A stretch of DNA of 64,000 nt from Takakia lepidozioides (GCA_030704615.1 CM060733.1:9486001-9550000); one strand, 5' to 3'; positions 24,001 through 35,556 are shown, numbered from the stretch's first letter. A program made the numbers and translations. The notes: generated from the letters alone by a model not told the origin.

Positions 24001-27000
24001 TGGCATGAAAATTTCTCTTTTGATGTAAAAGGGTATAGGGATACGAAGTTCAGACACATACCAAAGAGAAATGTAACATTGCTTGTTGATGATACTGGGG
24101 CTCCATATCTAGTGATCACAGAGTTTCCTTGCAGAATTACAGTCACCACAGCAACACTGGAGATGTTCATAAGCTGCAGAAGCAAGATCAGACGAGTGAT
24201 GTTAGTATCTTGCATTGACAAGACTTAGGTTTGAATTCTTACAACCAGGACAACAGAGGACTTCACAAAGAGGAATCTACACCGACTGATTCACTTGTGA
24301 ACCTCACAACACCATGTTTTCATACCATCTCCGATCAACAGATTCCCCAAAGAATTGGTCAAATTACAGTGCAATCTCTCAAGCTCCATCCATCATGGGA
24401 GGATCTGCCAACCTGCTATCAGGATCAGAAGACTTATTACCAGGTAACCAAAGCGGCGGTTTCCAGAGCTTCTCCGTCGAGTTGCAGTGAGATTGCCACT
24501 TGTCACACTCAGCACACTCAGAAGCTCCTTGGTCGTGTTCAGTACTGGTTGCGAAAAGTCCAGGTAGATCTTCAAATCGGTCAAGCTATTTGTTGCTTGG
24601 ATTGTCCTTGCCTCATTACTAATGTCAACTTGGGACTCTGGAATGGCCGTCCAAAGGTTGACAGAGGGCATTGCTCGATCTGCTCAAATGCAGAAAATAA
24701 GTTGGTAAACAATATTTGCAGATGATGGAAATAGTTACAGCAATCCACGAATGCTGTCTGTACTGTGCACACTCTGGCAAAGTTATTGGAAGGTTCAGAG
24801 CATGGCATACAGGTGCTTGGCATCCTAGCCAGTCACCTCAAAGATGAGCTGCTTCATATTCCCTCTATATTGACAATTGCCATGTTCATCCATGTTGATG
24901 TACATCAAAGTGGTACGTACCAAAGTGGATCACAAAACTCGAGTTTTCAGTCCTTTTAAATGGATTGCCTGCTGCATCAGTGCAAAAGCCTTTTGCCAAT
25001 ACTACAGTCGCCCTGCCAGTTGGACTTTCCTTTGAGAGAGCAACTTGGAGAGAGTACCGCATTCCATGTTGAATCTCCTTGAAAGTAGAAGGAATCACAG
25101 TCCCAGCTCCATAGACCAGCAGCTGGTTCACAGAGAAGGATGCGCACAAAGTCTTGAGACCACTATATGACAATGCATGCAGGTTGCCCAGTTTATGATA
25201 GGCTGTAATGGAGAGGACAGAAGCTTGGATTGGGCTTCAAATTTGACACAATAAGCTCTTTTACTGAAGCAACGTCCAATTTATATACTACAACGAATGA
25301 CCAACTATAGATAGTAGGTGCAAACTATTCATTCCATTTGCTCAAAGCAATAAGATTTCTTTAATACTAGGACAAATTCATTTATCCCTGTCTCCCTCTG
25401 TCAGCCACCTTTGGTAGGCACACCCAACAGAAGTATTCTGACTCCAACAGAAGCGCCATACACATGTTTGTAATAGGATCTGTTTGTGAAACTTACATCA
25501 CATGAGCCGCCACTTGAACATACAAAACCTCCGTTTCCATCACAGGGTTCACTGAATATTATGCTGACAGTGACATTAACTGCATTTGTGAATGCCGGCC
25601 CAGCATCAATGGAAGCTGTTGGAGGAGTAGTATCTGCAACATGTTATCAGGTTCCATGATCAAAAATTGGCATTGACTTTAGTAGCAAGGGTTTTTGTAC
25701 TGGCAATCACATTAATAGATGTGCAGGTACCATTCATTACTTCTAGCAATTCATTCTACTGCTGTCTTGCCTTCCGAAGACAGGCTTCGTATATTTTGCA
25801 ATAGGAGGCTCGTCCCCAAGAAGAGCGTCATCCAACCGCACTACGACAAGGCACTTCATGACAAATGAAGCTCCACAAGAAATTCACAAGATTAGCTCCT
25901 GGGCAAAGCACCTTCCTACTTTGAATTACTGCAGTTCAAACACACAGACCGATGCTTACCCACAATCCAGCTATACTGTGACAAGCTGTATGCTCCATTA
26001 GAAGAGTTCACTGTAACAGTGAAGATGTGTCCTCCATTTACCAGATTGACATAAGAATCTTCGCGACTCAAGCAATCCTGGAAACGGCCCTCATCCAACT
26101 GCAATTTGGCACAACGATCAAACCTCTGTGACTGAATATAAGAACTCAATACCTAGGACAGAGCTGAGAGCAGCAAGAACACTATTTCTTCCAGAAGACG
26201 ATGGAAGCGGCAGCAAGAGCAGCAGCAATCTCTGCTGCACGTCCTACAAGCGGTAAATGGTACTGTGATGAAATACAATGAGAATCTATATAATACTTCC
26301 TTGAGTCCCATAAGCCCTCTAAGCTTACCACGGACGTTATAAAGTTCCTTCCCTTTCCTTCAGAAGCAAATATACTTGTGCAAATAGAAAATGTCAGTGT
26401 GGATATCCACTGTTTCCTTTGTTAGAAAGGTGCAAGGAATAGGCCACACAAAGCAAACTAATCTGTCTACCAAGAGGCCTAAATGCAAAGCCAACTCCAA
26501 TAGCTTTCTCTAAATACAGACCGGACCTTCACTTAAGAAGCTGTAGTTTGCACACTGTTACATGTACTTGTGACAGTGCTAGAATGTACTCGCAAGGGTA
26601 AGAGGCTCCTATTTATGCTAAACTTCGGTTGGTGTCGGTTCTCTCTCTCTCTTGGTTTTTTGGTTCTGGCTTTGTTTCCTCTCTCATGTTTTTTCCATTT
26701 TGTCCCATAAGCTCTTTGAGCTTTCCGGGACGTTATAAAGTACCATTTCATTTATTTCTTCCATTATGAGGATCAGAAATGCTTGGCAGCTTACCTTCAC
26801 GAGGCCTTGACCCTTAGGCATCCCTTGAGCAGTAGCTGCTTTTCGGCTTTGGTTTTGTCTCCTCTCTCTTGTTTCTTTCCATTTTGTCCCATAAGCTCTT
26901 TGAGCTTTCCGCAGACGTTATCAAGTACCATTTAATTTCTCTGAGGGTACTATTATAGAATGCATCCATCCATAAATCCCATATTATGTCCATACAGGGT

Positions 27001-27560
27001 GGAGATAGAAGAGCAAGTTCTCTAAAAACAGGACATGGGTCTTTGGTGAAGAGCAAGAGTGATATCTACCACAATTTTTTGACTGTAGCTACAATCCAAT
27101 CTGAGGCTGCATCATGACTGAAGGAACCGCACGACAGCTACTTTCCAGCAGGATCCAATTTGGATTAGCTCAAGCAGGTGTATTACTTTCCTCATACATA
27201 ACTAGCCCTCGGCTGTTTCTGAATCAAACTGCCTTTACCTCTGCTTCCTCTATCTTCAGCCTCCACCCAGAGATTAAATTCTTTCTTTATCCAATTATCT
27301 TGATCCAACCCTTTTGTCTCCTTGGAATGGTCTCAACAGACGCCTACCTTGCACTGGATTGAACATCGGCCACACGGATCGCTGCCATTCGCAAAAGACA
27401 AGTTAAATCGAAAAGTTGCACTTGTCTTGGAAGTGATAATTGGAGGCTTTGCCATGAAGACAATGCTGAAGCCCTCCTCTCCAAGCACTACTCGGAGACT
27501 ACCTATCAAGAAAACCACGATAAAGCTCCAGCAAACATGAAGCACTCTGCAGGTACCCAT
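18028..27560 (-). CDS. Large Ig-like, multi-pass membrane protein (15 exons)
   Basis: Exons (high to low): 27560-27348, 26098-25960, 25633-25497, 25152-24921, 24679-24441, 24173-24062, 23514-23370, 23102-22957, 22629-22457, 21777-21541, 21398-21246, 21126-20908, 20447-20389, 20203-20001, 19703-18028. Their sum is 4083 bases, an exact multiple of three, giving 1360 residues with matching phases throughout. The start (MGTCRVLHVCWSFIVVFLIG) is a signal peptide; an upstream in-frame ATG is also possible. Extracellular part: Cys-rich start, then Ig-like modules with HIFTVTVNSSNG, TTPPTASID, FTNAVNVTVSIIFSEPCDG, FCTDAAGN and VVVQFTEPVFLF, as in bacterial-type Ig folds. Exon 9 (TAGLLATTFASGALSLSSAS) and exons 14-15 hold several membrane segments; one reads LVLIKPFRRRGVQLAE. 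The last ~250 residues are a Ser/Arg/Pro-rich tail. Exon 7 needs a GC donor. Role unknown; a surface receptor or channel-like protein is a guess. Confidence 0.85.
20491..20666 (+). repeat. Dispersed repeat family R1, copy B, inside an intron
   Basis: Similar to 10962-11157 over its whole length (actttataacgtccgcgga near the start, aggtaagctgccaaacattt at the end). It sits in intron 12 of the Ig-like membrane protein gene. Confidence 0.85.
20690..20946. repeat. Tandem duplication spanning an exon end and its splice donor
   Basis: The block near 20695-20790 (gaaactctgaagaaaac, attcgaagaaagttctgag, ctaccaacaagta, ccaagagctg) recurs near 20846-20946 with changes. The right copy contains the end of exon 12 of the Ig-like gene and its donor; the left copy would carry a degenerate second donor. 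Confidence 0.7.
22365..22414. repeat. Three tandem copies of a 17-bp unit
   Basis: The unit TTCTTTCTTCCCTAATC is repeated exactly (22381-22397 and 22398-22414), preceded by a slightly shorter copy. It lies in the intron after exon 9 of the Ig-like gene. Confidence 0.9.
26288..26372 (-). repeat. R1 family fragment
   Basis: Contains gagtcccataagccctctaa and acggacgttataaagt, matching one end of the R1 copies in inverted orientation. It lies in intron 1 of the Ig-like gene. Confidence 0.6.
26630..26943 (-). repeat. Two R1 copies in tandem (inverted orientation)
   Basis: Copy C (about 26630-26762) is shortened; copy D (26763-26943) is full length, running from gaggatcagaaatgcttggc to caagtaccatttaatttct. 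Both are inverted relative to 10962-11157 and 20491-20666 and lie in intron 1 of the Ig-like gene, so this gene has been a repeated target for the family. Confidence 0.85.
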
Positions 27561-30500
27561 GCATCCGTGGAAGCGGTGACCTCCTGTCGTCATTGCAGAC
27601 TCCAATGACCTCCAATACTGTCCGACACACGTCCCTCGTCCATTCTGCAATGCACTGCCTAATTTAACCAGTCTAGTAGCTCATGAAACTCTAAACTATG
27701 AAACATGGTGGCTACCGGCGGACGTGTCTGATAAAGATAGGAAGGTGGATTGACGAGGGGGAACACCGTGTTGACACAATACTGGAGCTCCAAGACGACG
27801 AAGTGCAAACGAACATGTGCGTTTCATTCCGTGAAGATAACTGCTCAGCTAGCTCATTTACTCACTAATGGTCCAAGCCCGAAGAAAGATACTGCCGAAA
27901 GCTGCCTTCACTTAAGCGCCATGATAGTACTGGCTTCAAAGTGAAGAGCTTCATATTTCTCACGGAACTCCAATGCTTTCCCTGCTACGTTTGACCGCCC
28001 TTGTCTAAAGCCACTTCTGAGCTGGCCCTTGCAAAGCTTCTGCATGAACTCATAGTGTAAATGCTGGCCCAACAATCGTAGACTCAGCGAAAAAGTTTAA
28101 AACCAGAATGTTGGACAGCCAAAAATCATTGAAAGCTCATCTGCACACTTCGCCCGAAAGTTCACATACATCACACTATTTTTTCTTCGCTCCATCTCGG
28201 ATTTCTTGAGAAGATCCCCTATCGACCTCCATTGTCCTAGAATTCCAGACAATAACTTTCAACGGGACCTAAGATTCCTGGATGTTCAAGCAAACAAATA
28301 ATGTCCATCTGAAAAAAAGTACAGGTCGCTGGCCCCCTTCTGCTCCCTTGCCCTAGTAAGTTAACGTCATTGGCAGCTCGTTTCACTGGACTGCAGATGT
28401 TACGCAAACATTTAAATGACTGTCATGTCCATCCCATCGTCAGTCTCATCGCACAGTACCTCCTCCAACTTCCAAATGAAGCCGAAAGAGCAGCTGCGCC
28501 ACTGAAATTTCCAGCACTCTTTCACAAACTCGGGAGAGGATTTCTTCTGACAACAGGCCCTCCTTCCCATCATCCCCTCCACCTAGTTGCTCACTGCCAC
28601 TCTACCAGCCTCTCGCTCCAAAATTCCAGCTCGCAAAATTCACATCCTCTCAAAAACCGTCATCTGTCTCCTCAAGGACCTCGTTGCCAAAAACAAATTC
28701 TCTCTCCACCTGCCATCTCCATTGCATTGTCCCAGGACGTTGATTCCTCCTTACAGCACCGACGCAGCTCCATCTCCTTGTCTCAAACTGCACCTCATCA
28801 CTCTCCACACTATCGCAGCACGACATCCGCTGCAATCCAACTTCCTCCACAGAATTATGCACATGCCCCACTCAAATTTCTGCGCAGAGCACAAAAGTGC
28901 ATCGCAGATTGTTCCGATAGCTACTAGTAAATTGAACCAGGGTAAAAATACCTATTTCTCCCGGAGCTCACCCTCCGACCCGTTGGACAACACGGTCCCC
29001 ACAACCGTACACCCCACCGTTACTACGTATCGCGTCTTTGTCCGCTGGGTAACTCCCCATTTACGCCGGATAACAATTGAGTTAATCGAGATTGGATTGC
29101 TCGCCTCTCTCCTGTGGTGGATAAAGCGATCCGCATGATAATTGACGGCTAAATTTGAACACGACATGAGCTAATAAAGCCTCTGCATGTCTTTCTGATC
29201 AGAATACAGCGAGAAATAACTAGTCATAAAGCCTGTCACTGCACCCTCGTTATGGCCACTAATGTGTTCTTCAGTTCAAATCCCTGCACACAGTCTGTGG
29301 ATGTCACTCTGACTCCCAATTTTCAATACAAAATTCGGCTCTGGATCTGCACGTTTGGAGAGGAAGATGACTGTCATTATGAATCCTTTGGGCTTGGAAA
29401 GTTGGGATGTTTTTCAAGGAACGACATGACAAAACATGTGGGAGATTTCTTTTTAACTCAAAGAAAGGGGAGGGAGGCCCTTGGAGCTGGAGATTTTGAT
29501 GTCGTACCAGTCTGTACAAACATGATGCGACACTGAGAGAGGTTTGGAAAAAACAAAGGGAGCTGCTGCATGTGTCGGCAGTTTGCAATTGAAGTCTCTA
29601 TATACATGGCATCTTTTCAGGTCCTTCTTACATTGATTGAGCGACCTCAACTTTCATGGCGTCCAACCCAAGAGAATTGTCATATTCAGCTGCCCTGGAT
29701 CCTGTGAACAGGACATGGGTGGGTCCGATAGGGAATCCTATAAGACATTGCCCGATCACGCGGAAGGCAATCTGCTTGTAAAGAGACGACTATTTTTGCT
29801 TGTTAAAATGGTCAACAGAAGCACACACCCACTGGCCCTACTGGCGTGTGCTTCTGTTGGTCAGCCCTGATGGTCAGCCGCTGTGCTTCTGTTGACATCA
29901 GTGGCTTTTTATGTCGATAAACCGCAAAATTTCGACCTGGAAAATGGGTCAGCTACTTTGTATGCGGGCCCATTGGGGGTATAAATCAAAAAATTCTCCG
30001 TGTCGATTTTGGACAAATTAAAGGAAAAGGATCACTGCTGACCATCATGTTGCAGATGGGAACAGCTGGGCCACATTCGTTAGCAACTTTGTACAGTGCT
30101 CATGGTCTTTCATGCTGTTTGTCATTATAATACAAGTGATGGCAGGCTCTAGGTCGGTCCCGGACATGAAGGACAGGCAGCAGCAGCACCCTACACCCTA
30201 CTCATGTCCACTTATGGACTCGTAACTCTACAGATGGCCGGGTTCATCCAGCGCAAAGGGAAATGTGTGAGTACCTACAGTAATGACCAGGTAGACTGGA
30301 GAAGCATAGCCCAAATCACTTTGCAAAATGGGTTGGCATCAGCATGGAGCCATCAATAAGTGAAGCACAAGAGCATTTTCCCCGGCTTTGATTCTTGTAA
30401 TAATAAGTAGATCACGTTACTGCGAGCGTCTTCGTGAAACCAAATGGATGGGGGAAAAAAATGTATGGATTATAAGTTTTGGTCGTTCATGATGATTCCC

Positions 30501-32519
30501 TAGAGCTATGTCAACTGAGAGCGCTGGGCTCGATCTACGTAGAGCATATCTCTTCCCCGTTGAACACCCACATGGTAGGTAAGCGGGATGCGGCTGCAAG
30601 TGTCGAGCCGCCCCGAGTTGCGATGTACATTTTCCTGTTTATAACTCTACCGGTATGCCCATGAAATTTGTACTTTTGGGACAGCGCTCTGGCTGGACCA
30701 TATAAGTACTGTTGAGTCTAGATGGCACACAAGATGGATAGAGAGTGTCTAGGTCATAAGTGGGGCCCTGTCATCGCTTTCATGGTGAACTCTGAGCGAG
30801 GAACTATTCTCTGCACTGCATTTCATTATTATTGAAACATAAAGTGCATTATGGTTGATCTAGTCGGGCCGTTCAAATAGCTATGGAGGTTGAGTGTCCA
30901 AAAGCACCTACTAGTCTAAGGTATTTCTGATGCTCATGGTCGTAGTATTTCTAACAATGACCTCGTGTAGGTGTATTGCTTGGAATATGAGTGCAAAGGG
31001 CCCACTTACATACAGACCCAAGGAGTGAGTTGTAGCCCAAGCTCCGAATGCCGGCTAATCACAACAACTTGTAAGGGATGATAGGCTGCAAATACTACCT
31101 GGCCTTCTTGAAAATGGGGGACAGTATAGAACTAGGTGTGGTGGGTGCAGCTGGTCAAGCATCACACTCGGTTGTGTTCGGAAGTAGGTCGTGCAAATAC
31201 AACGACCTCGTACATGTATAAGGACCTCGTGCGAATAGGTGAGAAAGGTGCTTGGTTACTGTACAGACTTTAGACGTAGATTGGGTGCAGGTGGCACAGA
31301 AAAACACTTTTATTTCTAGGACCACCCCCGCATCCAAAACTTTTTTTTTTAAAAGAAAAGGAAACCTGGGAGCGCCAGACCACAATTCAGGCCCTTGAGG
31401 AGGGGGAAAAATTAACCCCCTTTCATTTATGGGCCATGAGACCTACTCCAAATTCCTAGCAATATAGATTTTAAACTCTGACTCCTCATATTTTTAGATT
31501 TATAGCATTTTCAAAATTGAGCGGAAGGTATTTCAGTGAATTTTGTCATAAAAAGATTCAAAATGTTGCCAAAATGTGTTGGTTATAACGTTCGCTACAG
31601 CTAAAATACATATTTTTAGATGTCATTCTAAAAAAACTCGCCAGTTGGCCAATAATGCCCAGTGACATCTCTCCATATGGCTGCTACCAAGCAATTATGG
31701 TACCGAAGACCTTTGGTAGGGATATTGCTGCCCCACTGGTAGTATCATGAGTATCTTAGACAGATATTTAACGTGCCCAATCAAGGATCTCAACTTTATC
31801 TAAGCCGTGGTCGGATATGGGTGTGCTTCCATGGGCACTCCCAATAGCCCTCACAAGGAACAGCACCCAAGAGGGAATCAGCCCTCCAAAACATGAGGGG
31901 GTGGTTGTGGTTCCATGGAGACCTTATAATCGCCCCTCCTGAAAATGTGCCACCCTTCTAATCGCCCTTCCACGAGGCTGCAGACCTGCCAGAGAAAAAA
32001 AACGAAGGTATTGTGCAAGGACCACAATCATCCTCATGATCAGGAGGGGGACTCCACTTTTGCGCCCCCTAGCAGAGACGATTCAGTGCGGGCACCCTTC
32101 AGAGAATATCCTTTTAAGGCCAATGGGGTTGATTTGTGTTGTTGAAGCGGGTGGGGGGATTGGGAGAGTGAAAACGACCTCTCTTTTGGCCAGTGGCGTG
32201 CGATGAGGTTTCCGGAGAGGTGGAGAATGTCACGAGAATGAATGTGTTCATCCCTTATTAGATATGTAAAGACACATAATTGTAGATATCCTTAATAAGA
32301 GGTATGACTGATGGGGTTTAGATGTGAAGCGAAGCGGAAAAAAACTCAAGAGATATCGTTGGCCACGAGGAGACACGGAGGTTGAAAGTGAGACTCGAGA
32401 GCTATACTAGTAACTATACATTTACAATGGTTGGGGGTCTGATTAGGTGCACAACATTGAGGATGTCCAAGTAAATAGGAAATTAATTAGTGGGCATTTG
32501 GCTAAACAATAGTTATAAA
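27561..32519. other. 5 kb without a recognisable gene
   Basis: The first part is the upstream region of the Ig-like gene (minus) and should hold its promoter, but no TATA element is convincing. Open frames at 28370-29138 (both strands) show no known motifs and biased, repetitive composition. Short direct repeats occur around 29815-29900 (tgtgcttctgttg, ggtcagcc). No tRNA and no clear element ends. Confidence 0.4.
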
Positions 32520-32645
32520 CTTAGTGTATTACAGGGGCACCCTGAAGGCAGAGAGATAGATGATAGGGGTTGAACTTTTGAACCCGAGACCCACAAGCCA
32601 ATCCACGAGTGGCTTACCACCAGGCCACAGCCCTCTTGTGTACTT
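32520..32645 (-). repeat. tRNA-like SINE head (A and B boxes)
   Basis: On minus, TGGCCTGGTGGTAAG fits a Pol III A box and, about 35 bases further, GTCTCGGGTTCAAAAG fits a B box. The surrounding sequence does not fold into a full tRNA, so a tRNA-derived SINE fragment is more likely than a tRNA gene. Confidence 0.5.
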
Positions 32646-32949
32646 TTACACACATACACAAAAATGCTAGAGAAAGTAAAAATGTATAAATGGATGAATC
32701 CCATAACTGGTACTATGGAACCGGCAATTTTTAAGATGGCATAACCGGTAGATTGAGAACCGGACAAGAAAAAATTCATGTGTTTAATGAGAACCTGTAA
32801 CCGAGATGTTTTTCAAACCTATTGATATACCCTGCCCCGGCCATCCATTTTTTTAAAGGAGTAGGCCATAACCGAGACCGGAAGAGGGCTCAAAACATGG
32901 TACTCAGCCAACACTGGTCCACACCTTTGGAGTGCATTATTGTGCATTA
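32646..32949. other. No gene recognised
   Basis: Short spacer with repeated aaccgg/aaccgag words (32715-32890). Nothing else seen. Confidence 0.4.
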
Positions 32950-33790
32950 ACGAGATCAGGTTTCATGGAATGCAATGATCAGAGGATATGCTCAGTTTAG
33001 TTATGGTAAGGCTTCATAAACCTACAAAGAAATGATAGGGGAAGACGTGAATCCCAATCAACTCACATTTGCTAGGGTTCTCAATACTTGTGCTAGCCTG
33101 GCAACCTTGGACAAATGTATAGAAGTTCATGCTGACATCATGATGGCCGGAATTGTGCTAAATGTGGTTCTGGACATTGCCCTAGTCCACATGTATGCCA
33201 AATGTGGGAACATAAAGGATGTACGATGAGTGTTCGACAATATGGCTCAGCCAAATGTGGTTTCTTGGAATGCAATGATCGCAAGATATGCCCAGCATGA
33301 GTGTGGTAGGGAGGCTTTCAACACCCATGAGGGGATGATGCAGGAAGGGACAAAACCCAACGAGGTCACCTTTGCTTGCATTTGTAAAGCTTGTGCCAGC
33401 TTTGCAGTCCTGGAGAAGGCAATCAGGTCCATTCTGAGATCATAAAATCTGGAATCATCATTGTGGATATTGCCTTGGTTGAAATGTACAAATGCGGGGG
33501 GCATAAATGATGCTAATTGGGTGTTTCATAATATGGCTTAACGACAGGTGGTATCATGGAATGCCATGATTGCAGGATATGCCCAATATGTGTTTGGTAA
33601 ACAAGCCCTAAGTTTATTCAAACAAATGCAACATGAAGGCCGGTTGAAGCCAAATGGTATAACTTTTGTATGTATCATGTCTACATGTACTAGCCATGTG
33701 GGCCTTGTGGATGAAGGCAGACACTACTGGGATTCCCTTAGTCGAGATTATGGCCTCACTCCTACAAGGGCGCATTTTGTACTAGAGAAC

Positions 33791-33877
33791 GGGCCGTGTT
33801 TGGCCGATTCTGCCCTACAAGCGGCCTTTGGGCGAGCCCTATGGCCGCGCATAGGGCAGAGTCAGCCAACGCGGCCC
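33791..33877. repeat. Fold-back (hairpin) sequence inside the PPR pseudogene
   Basis: gggccgtgtttggccgattc at the left and its imperfect complement (ending ggctgac... read inverted from 33877) can pair over about 28 bases. It lies immediately left of the TTAA-flanked MITE, and both carry the word ccgattctgccct, so they may be related copies. Confidence 0.65.
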
Positions 33878-33888
33878 ATTCACTGGCA

Positions 33889-34162
33889 TTAAAAGCAAGT
33901 GTGGCGGATTCTCGCTGCTACGTGGCGCAATATGATTGAGGTTCCCATATCGATTGCCCAGATTCAGAGCCCCGAAGAGGATATAAACGGGGCGAGCCTC
34001 AGGGGAAGGCGGGTGGGTTGATGGCTGATGACATGGGCCTCGGTGGTAGGTCTGCCGTCCTCTGTGCGTAATCGGCCATCCCTGCCGATTCTGCCCTGGG
34101 TGGCCGATTCGGCCTGAGAATTAGGCCTAAAAAGTGGCAGAATCCGCCACACTTGCTTTTAA
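33889..34162. mobile_element. MITE with long perfect terminal inverted repeats and TTAA ends
   Basis: Positions 33889-33912 and 34139-34162 are perfect 24-base inverted complements, beginning TTAAAAGCAAGTGTGGCGG on the left. Both outer ends are TTAA, which could be the target duplication used by piggyBac-type elements. Inside are ccgattctgccct words but no ORF. The element is inserted in the PPR pseudogene between its 13th-codon-type AHF sequence and the MVDLL motif, together with the fold-back block at its left. Confidence 0.8.
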
Positions 34163-34673
34163 CGGCTGCATGGTGGACCTTCTATGCCAAGCAGGGCACC
34201 AGGAAGAAGCAGAGGACCTCATTAACAGAATGTGAACCGAACCAGATGCTATGGTTTCGAAGGCCTTGCTTGGTGCCTACAGAATTCATGGCAATGTGGA
34301 GTTGGCAGAACGTGCAGCAACATGGATTTAACAGGATGCTGCAACTTATGTGCTCCTCTCCAACATCTATGCTGCAGCTGGCAGGTGGGATGATGCCACA
34401 ACAATTCAAAAAATGATGAAGGTCCGAGGTGTGCAAAAGGAACCAGGTTGCAGCTGCATTGAGGTCAATAACAATCTGAAGGCAACGATGGTCTTGATTA
34501 TGTCTAGTGAATCTTGGCTTAATAACTATATATCCATCCCAAAGATGGGCCTGATCTTTCTCTCTCTCTGTCTCTCTCATCACACATCTGTCACTGGTTG
34601 GAGAATGCAAGGTTGTTCTTAGGTATTTCTCTCACATATATCTGCCTGGTCTGCCTGATGTATGGAATCGCAG

Positions 34674-34842
34674 GGTTTTGGGAATGTGGGCTCTTGGGTT
34701 GCCTCAATGATACACGAGCAGGGTGGAAAAGTTAAGGTAGTGACTGATGTGACGGGCCTGGACATCCCGTTACTGGTAGAGCACGTGATTGCAAAACAAC
34801 CACTAGGTGGATTCCCAGGAGGAGATGCCCTTGATCCACGTT
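34674..34842 (+). pseudogene. Glutamate dehydrogenase exon fragment
   Basis: After an AATCGCAG acceptor the frame reads GFGNVGSWVASMIHEQGGK, then VVTDVTG, then LDIPLLVEHV and FPGGDALDP. This is the dinucleotide-fold region of plant glutamate dehydrogenase (GFGNVGSW is the cofactor loop). Only this exon is present. It is flanked by PPR and OSB-like pieces, so it looks captured rather than part of a gene. Confidence 0.8.
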
Positions 34843-35025
34843 TATTCTGATTCAAGTTGCACAGTGTTGAGACAGGCAGGGACAGAGAGAGAAAAAGAGA
34901 GGGACAGGGTCGAAGGTTCAGTACTTCCACAGGAGGCAGAGGGAAAGAAAGAGGTTAATTTATGGAATTCCTTGCAATCAATCTTTAGTAAGACTCAGAC
35001 TATTTGTGTGGTTTAAAGTTGTGTT

Positions 35026-35150
35026 TGCATGCAGACCAAACACCAGCGGAATACATTCAACGGGTGAACGGATGGTAATGAGCAGAGATCGTCTGTGGAA
35101 GAAGTACTTCTCAGATCCTTCGCAGTGGTGGAACAACAGGTTTCATAAGT
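35026..35150 (+). pseudogene. OSB-type PDF-motif fragment
   Basis: The frame gives MSRDRLWKKYFSDPSQWWNN followed by RFHK. It resembles the W-x-(D/K)-x-F-x(1-2)-P-x-x-W-W-D-N-R start of the PDF motif in plant organellar single-stranded DNA-binding (OSB) proteins. The rest of the motif is missing; the frame passes straight into sequence before the next PPR piece. In intact OSB proteins this motif binds single-stranded DNA in organelles. Confidence 0.6.
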
Positions 35151-35168
35151 TTTATGTCTGTCTATTGC

Positions 35169-35556
35169 AGGAGTGCATCAACATGAAAGGCCCTAGCAGA
35201 GGGAAAACAGGTGCACGTCTACATTGTCCAAAGTGGTTTCAATCCAAACATTTTCTACTCAATGCCCCTGTCAACATGTTTTCTAAGTGCGGGAGTGTGG
35301 TGGATGCACGTTGGGTGTTTGAAGATATATCTGAACGAGATATATATACATGGAATATTATGATAGCAGGATAGGGCAAGCATGGTTGTGGGAGGGAGGC
35401 ATTGGAGGCATTGAGAAAATGGTACATGAATGGTTGGAGCCTAACAGGGTCACTTTCCTTTCCATTGTCAAGGCGTGCGCAACATTGGCAGCTCTGGAAA
35501 AGGCATCGAGGTACCATGCTGACATTGTTGCAGTTCAACTCCTAGCCTTGTTTTGA
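35169..35556 (+). pseudogene. Second PPR gene fragment
   Basis: Starts after TATTGCAG with ECINMKGPSRGK, then NMFSKCGSVVDARWVFEDIS, ERDIYTWNIMIAG, and in a shifted frame WLEPNRVTFLSIVKACATLA. This is an N-terminal stretch of a PLS-class PPR protein, distinct from the one at 32950-34490. A TAG follows MIAG, then a frame change; it ends near 35556. Confidence 0.8.

Larger units (their letters stand above)
32950..34490 (+). pseudogene. PLS-class PPR gene, broken
   Basis: Repeats are recognisable: VSWNAMIRGYAQF, NQLTFARVLNTCASLATLDK, LVHMYAKCGNIKDVR, NVVSWNAMIARYAQHECGREA, NEVTFACICKACASFAVLEKA, VVSWNAMIAGYAQYVFGKQA. After an inserted block (33779-34162) coding resumes with MVDLLCQAG and the E/E+ motifs (LLSNIYAAAGRWDDA, then KVRGVQKEPGCSCIEVNN). 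PLS-class PPR proteins bind organelle RNA, mostly for C-to-U editing; the editing DYW domain is absent. Stops at 33016-33018, near 33227 and 33540, plus frameshifts, show it is dead. N-terminal sequence is also missing. Confidence 0.9.

Noticed and set aside
28370-29138. Overlapping open frames on both strands
   Set aside because: No known motif, repetitive Ser/His/Leu composition and no splice-supported extension; they look like chance frames in C-rich sequence.
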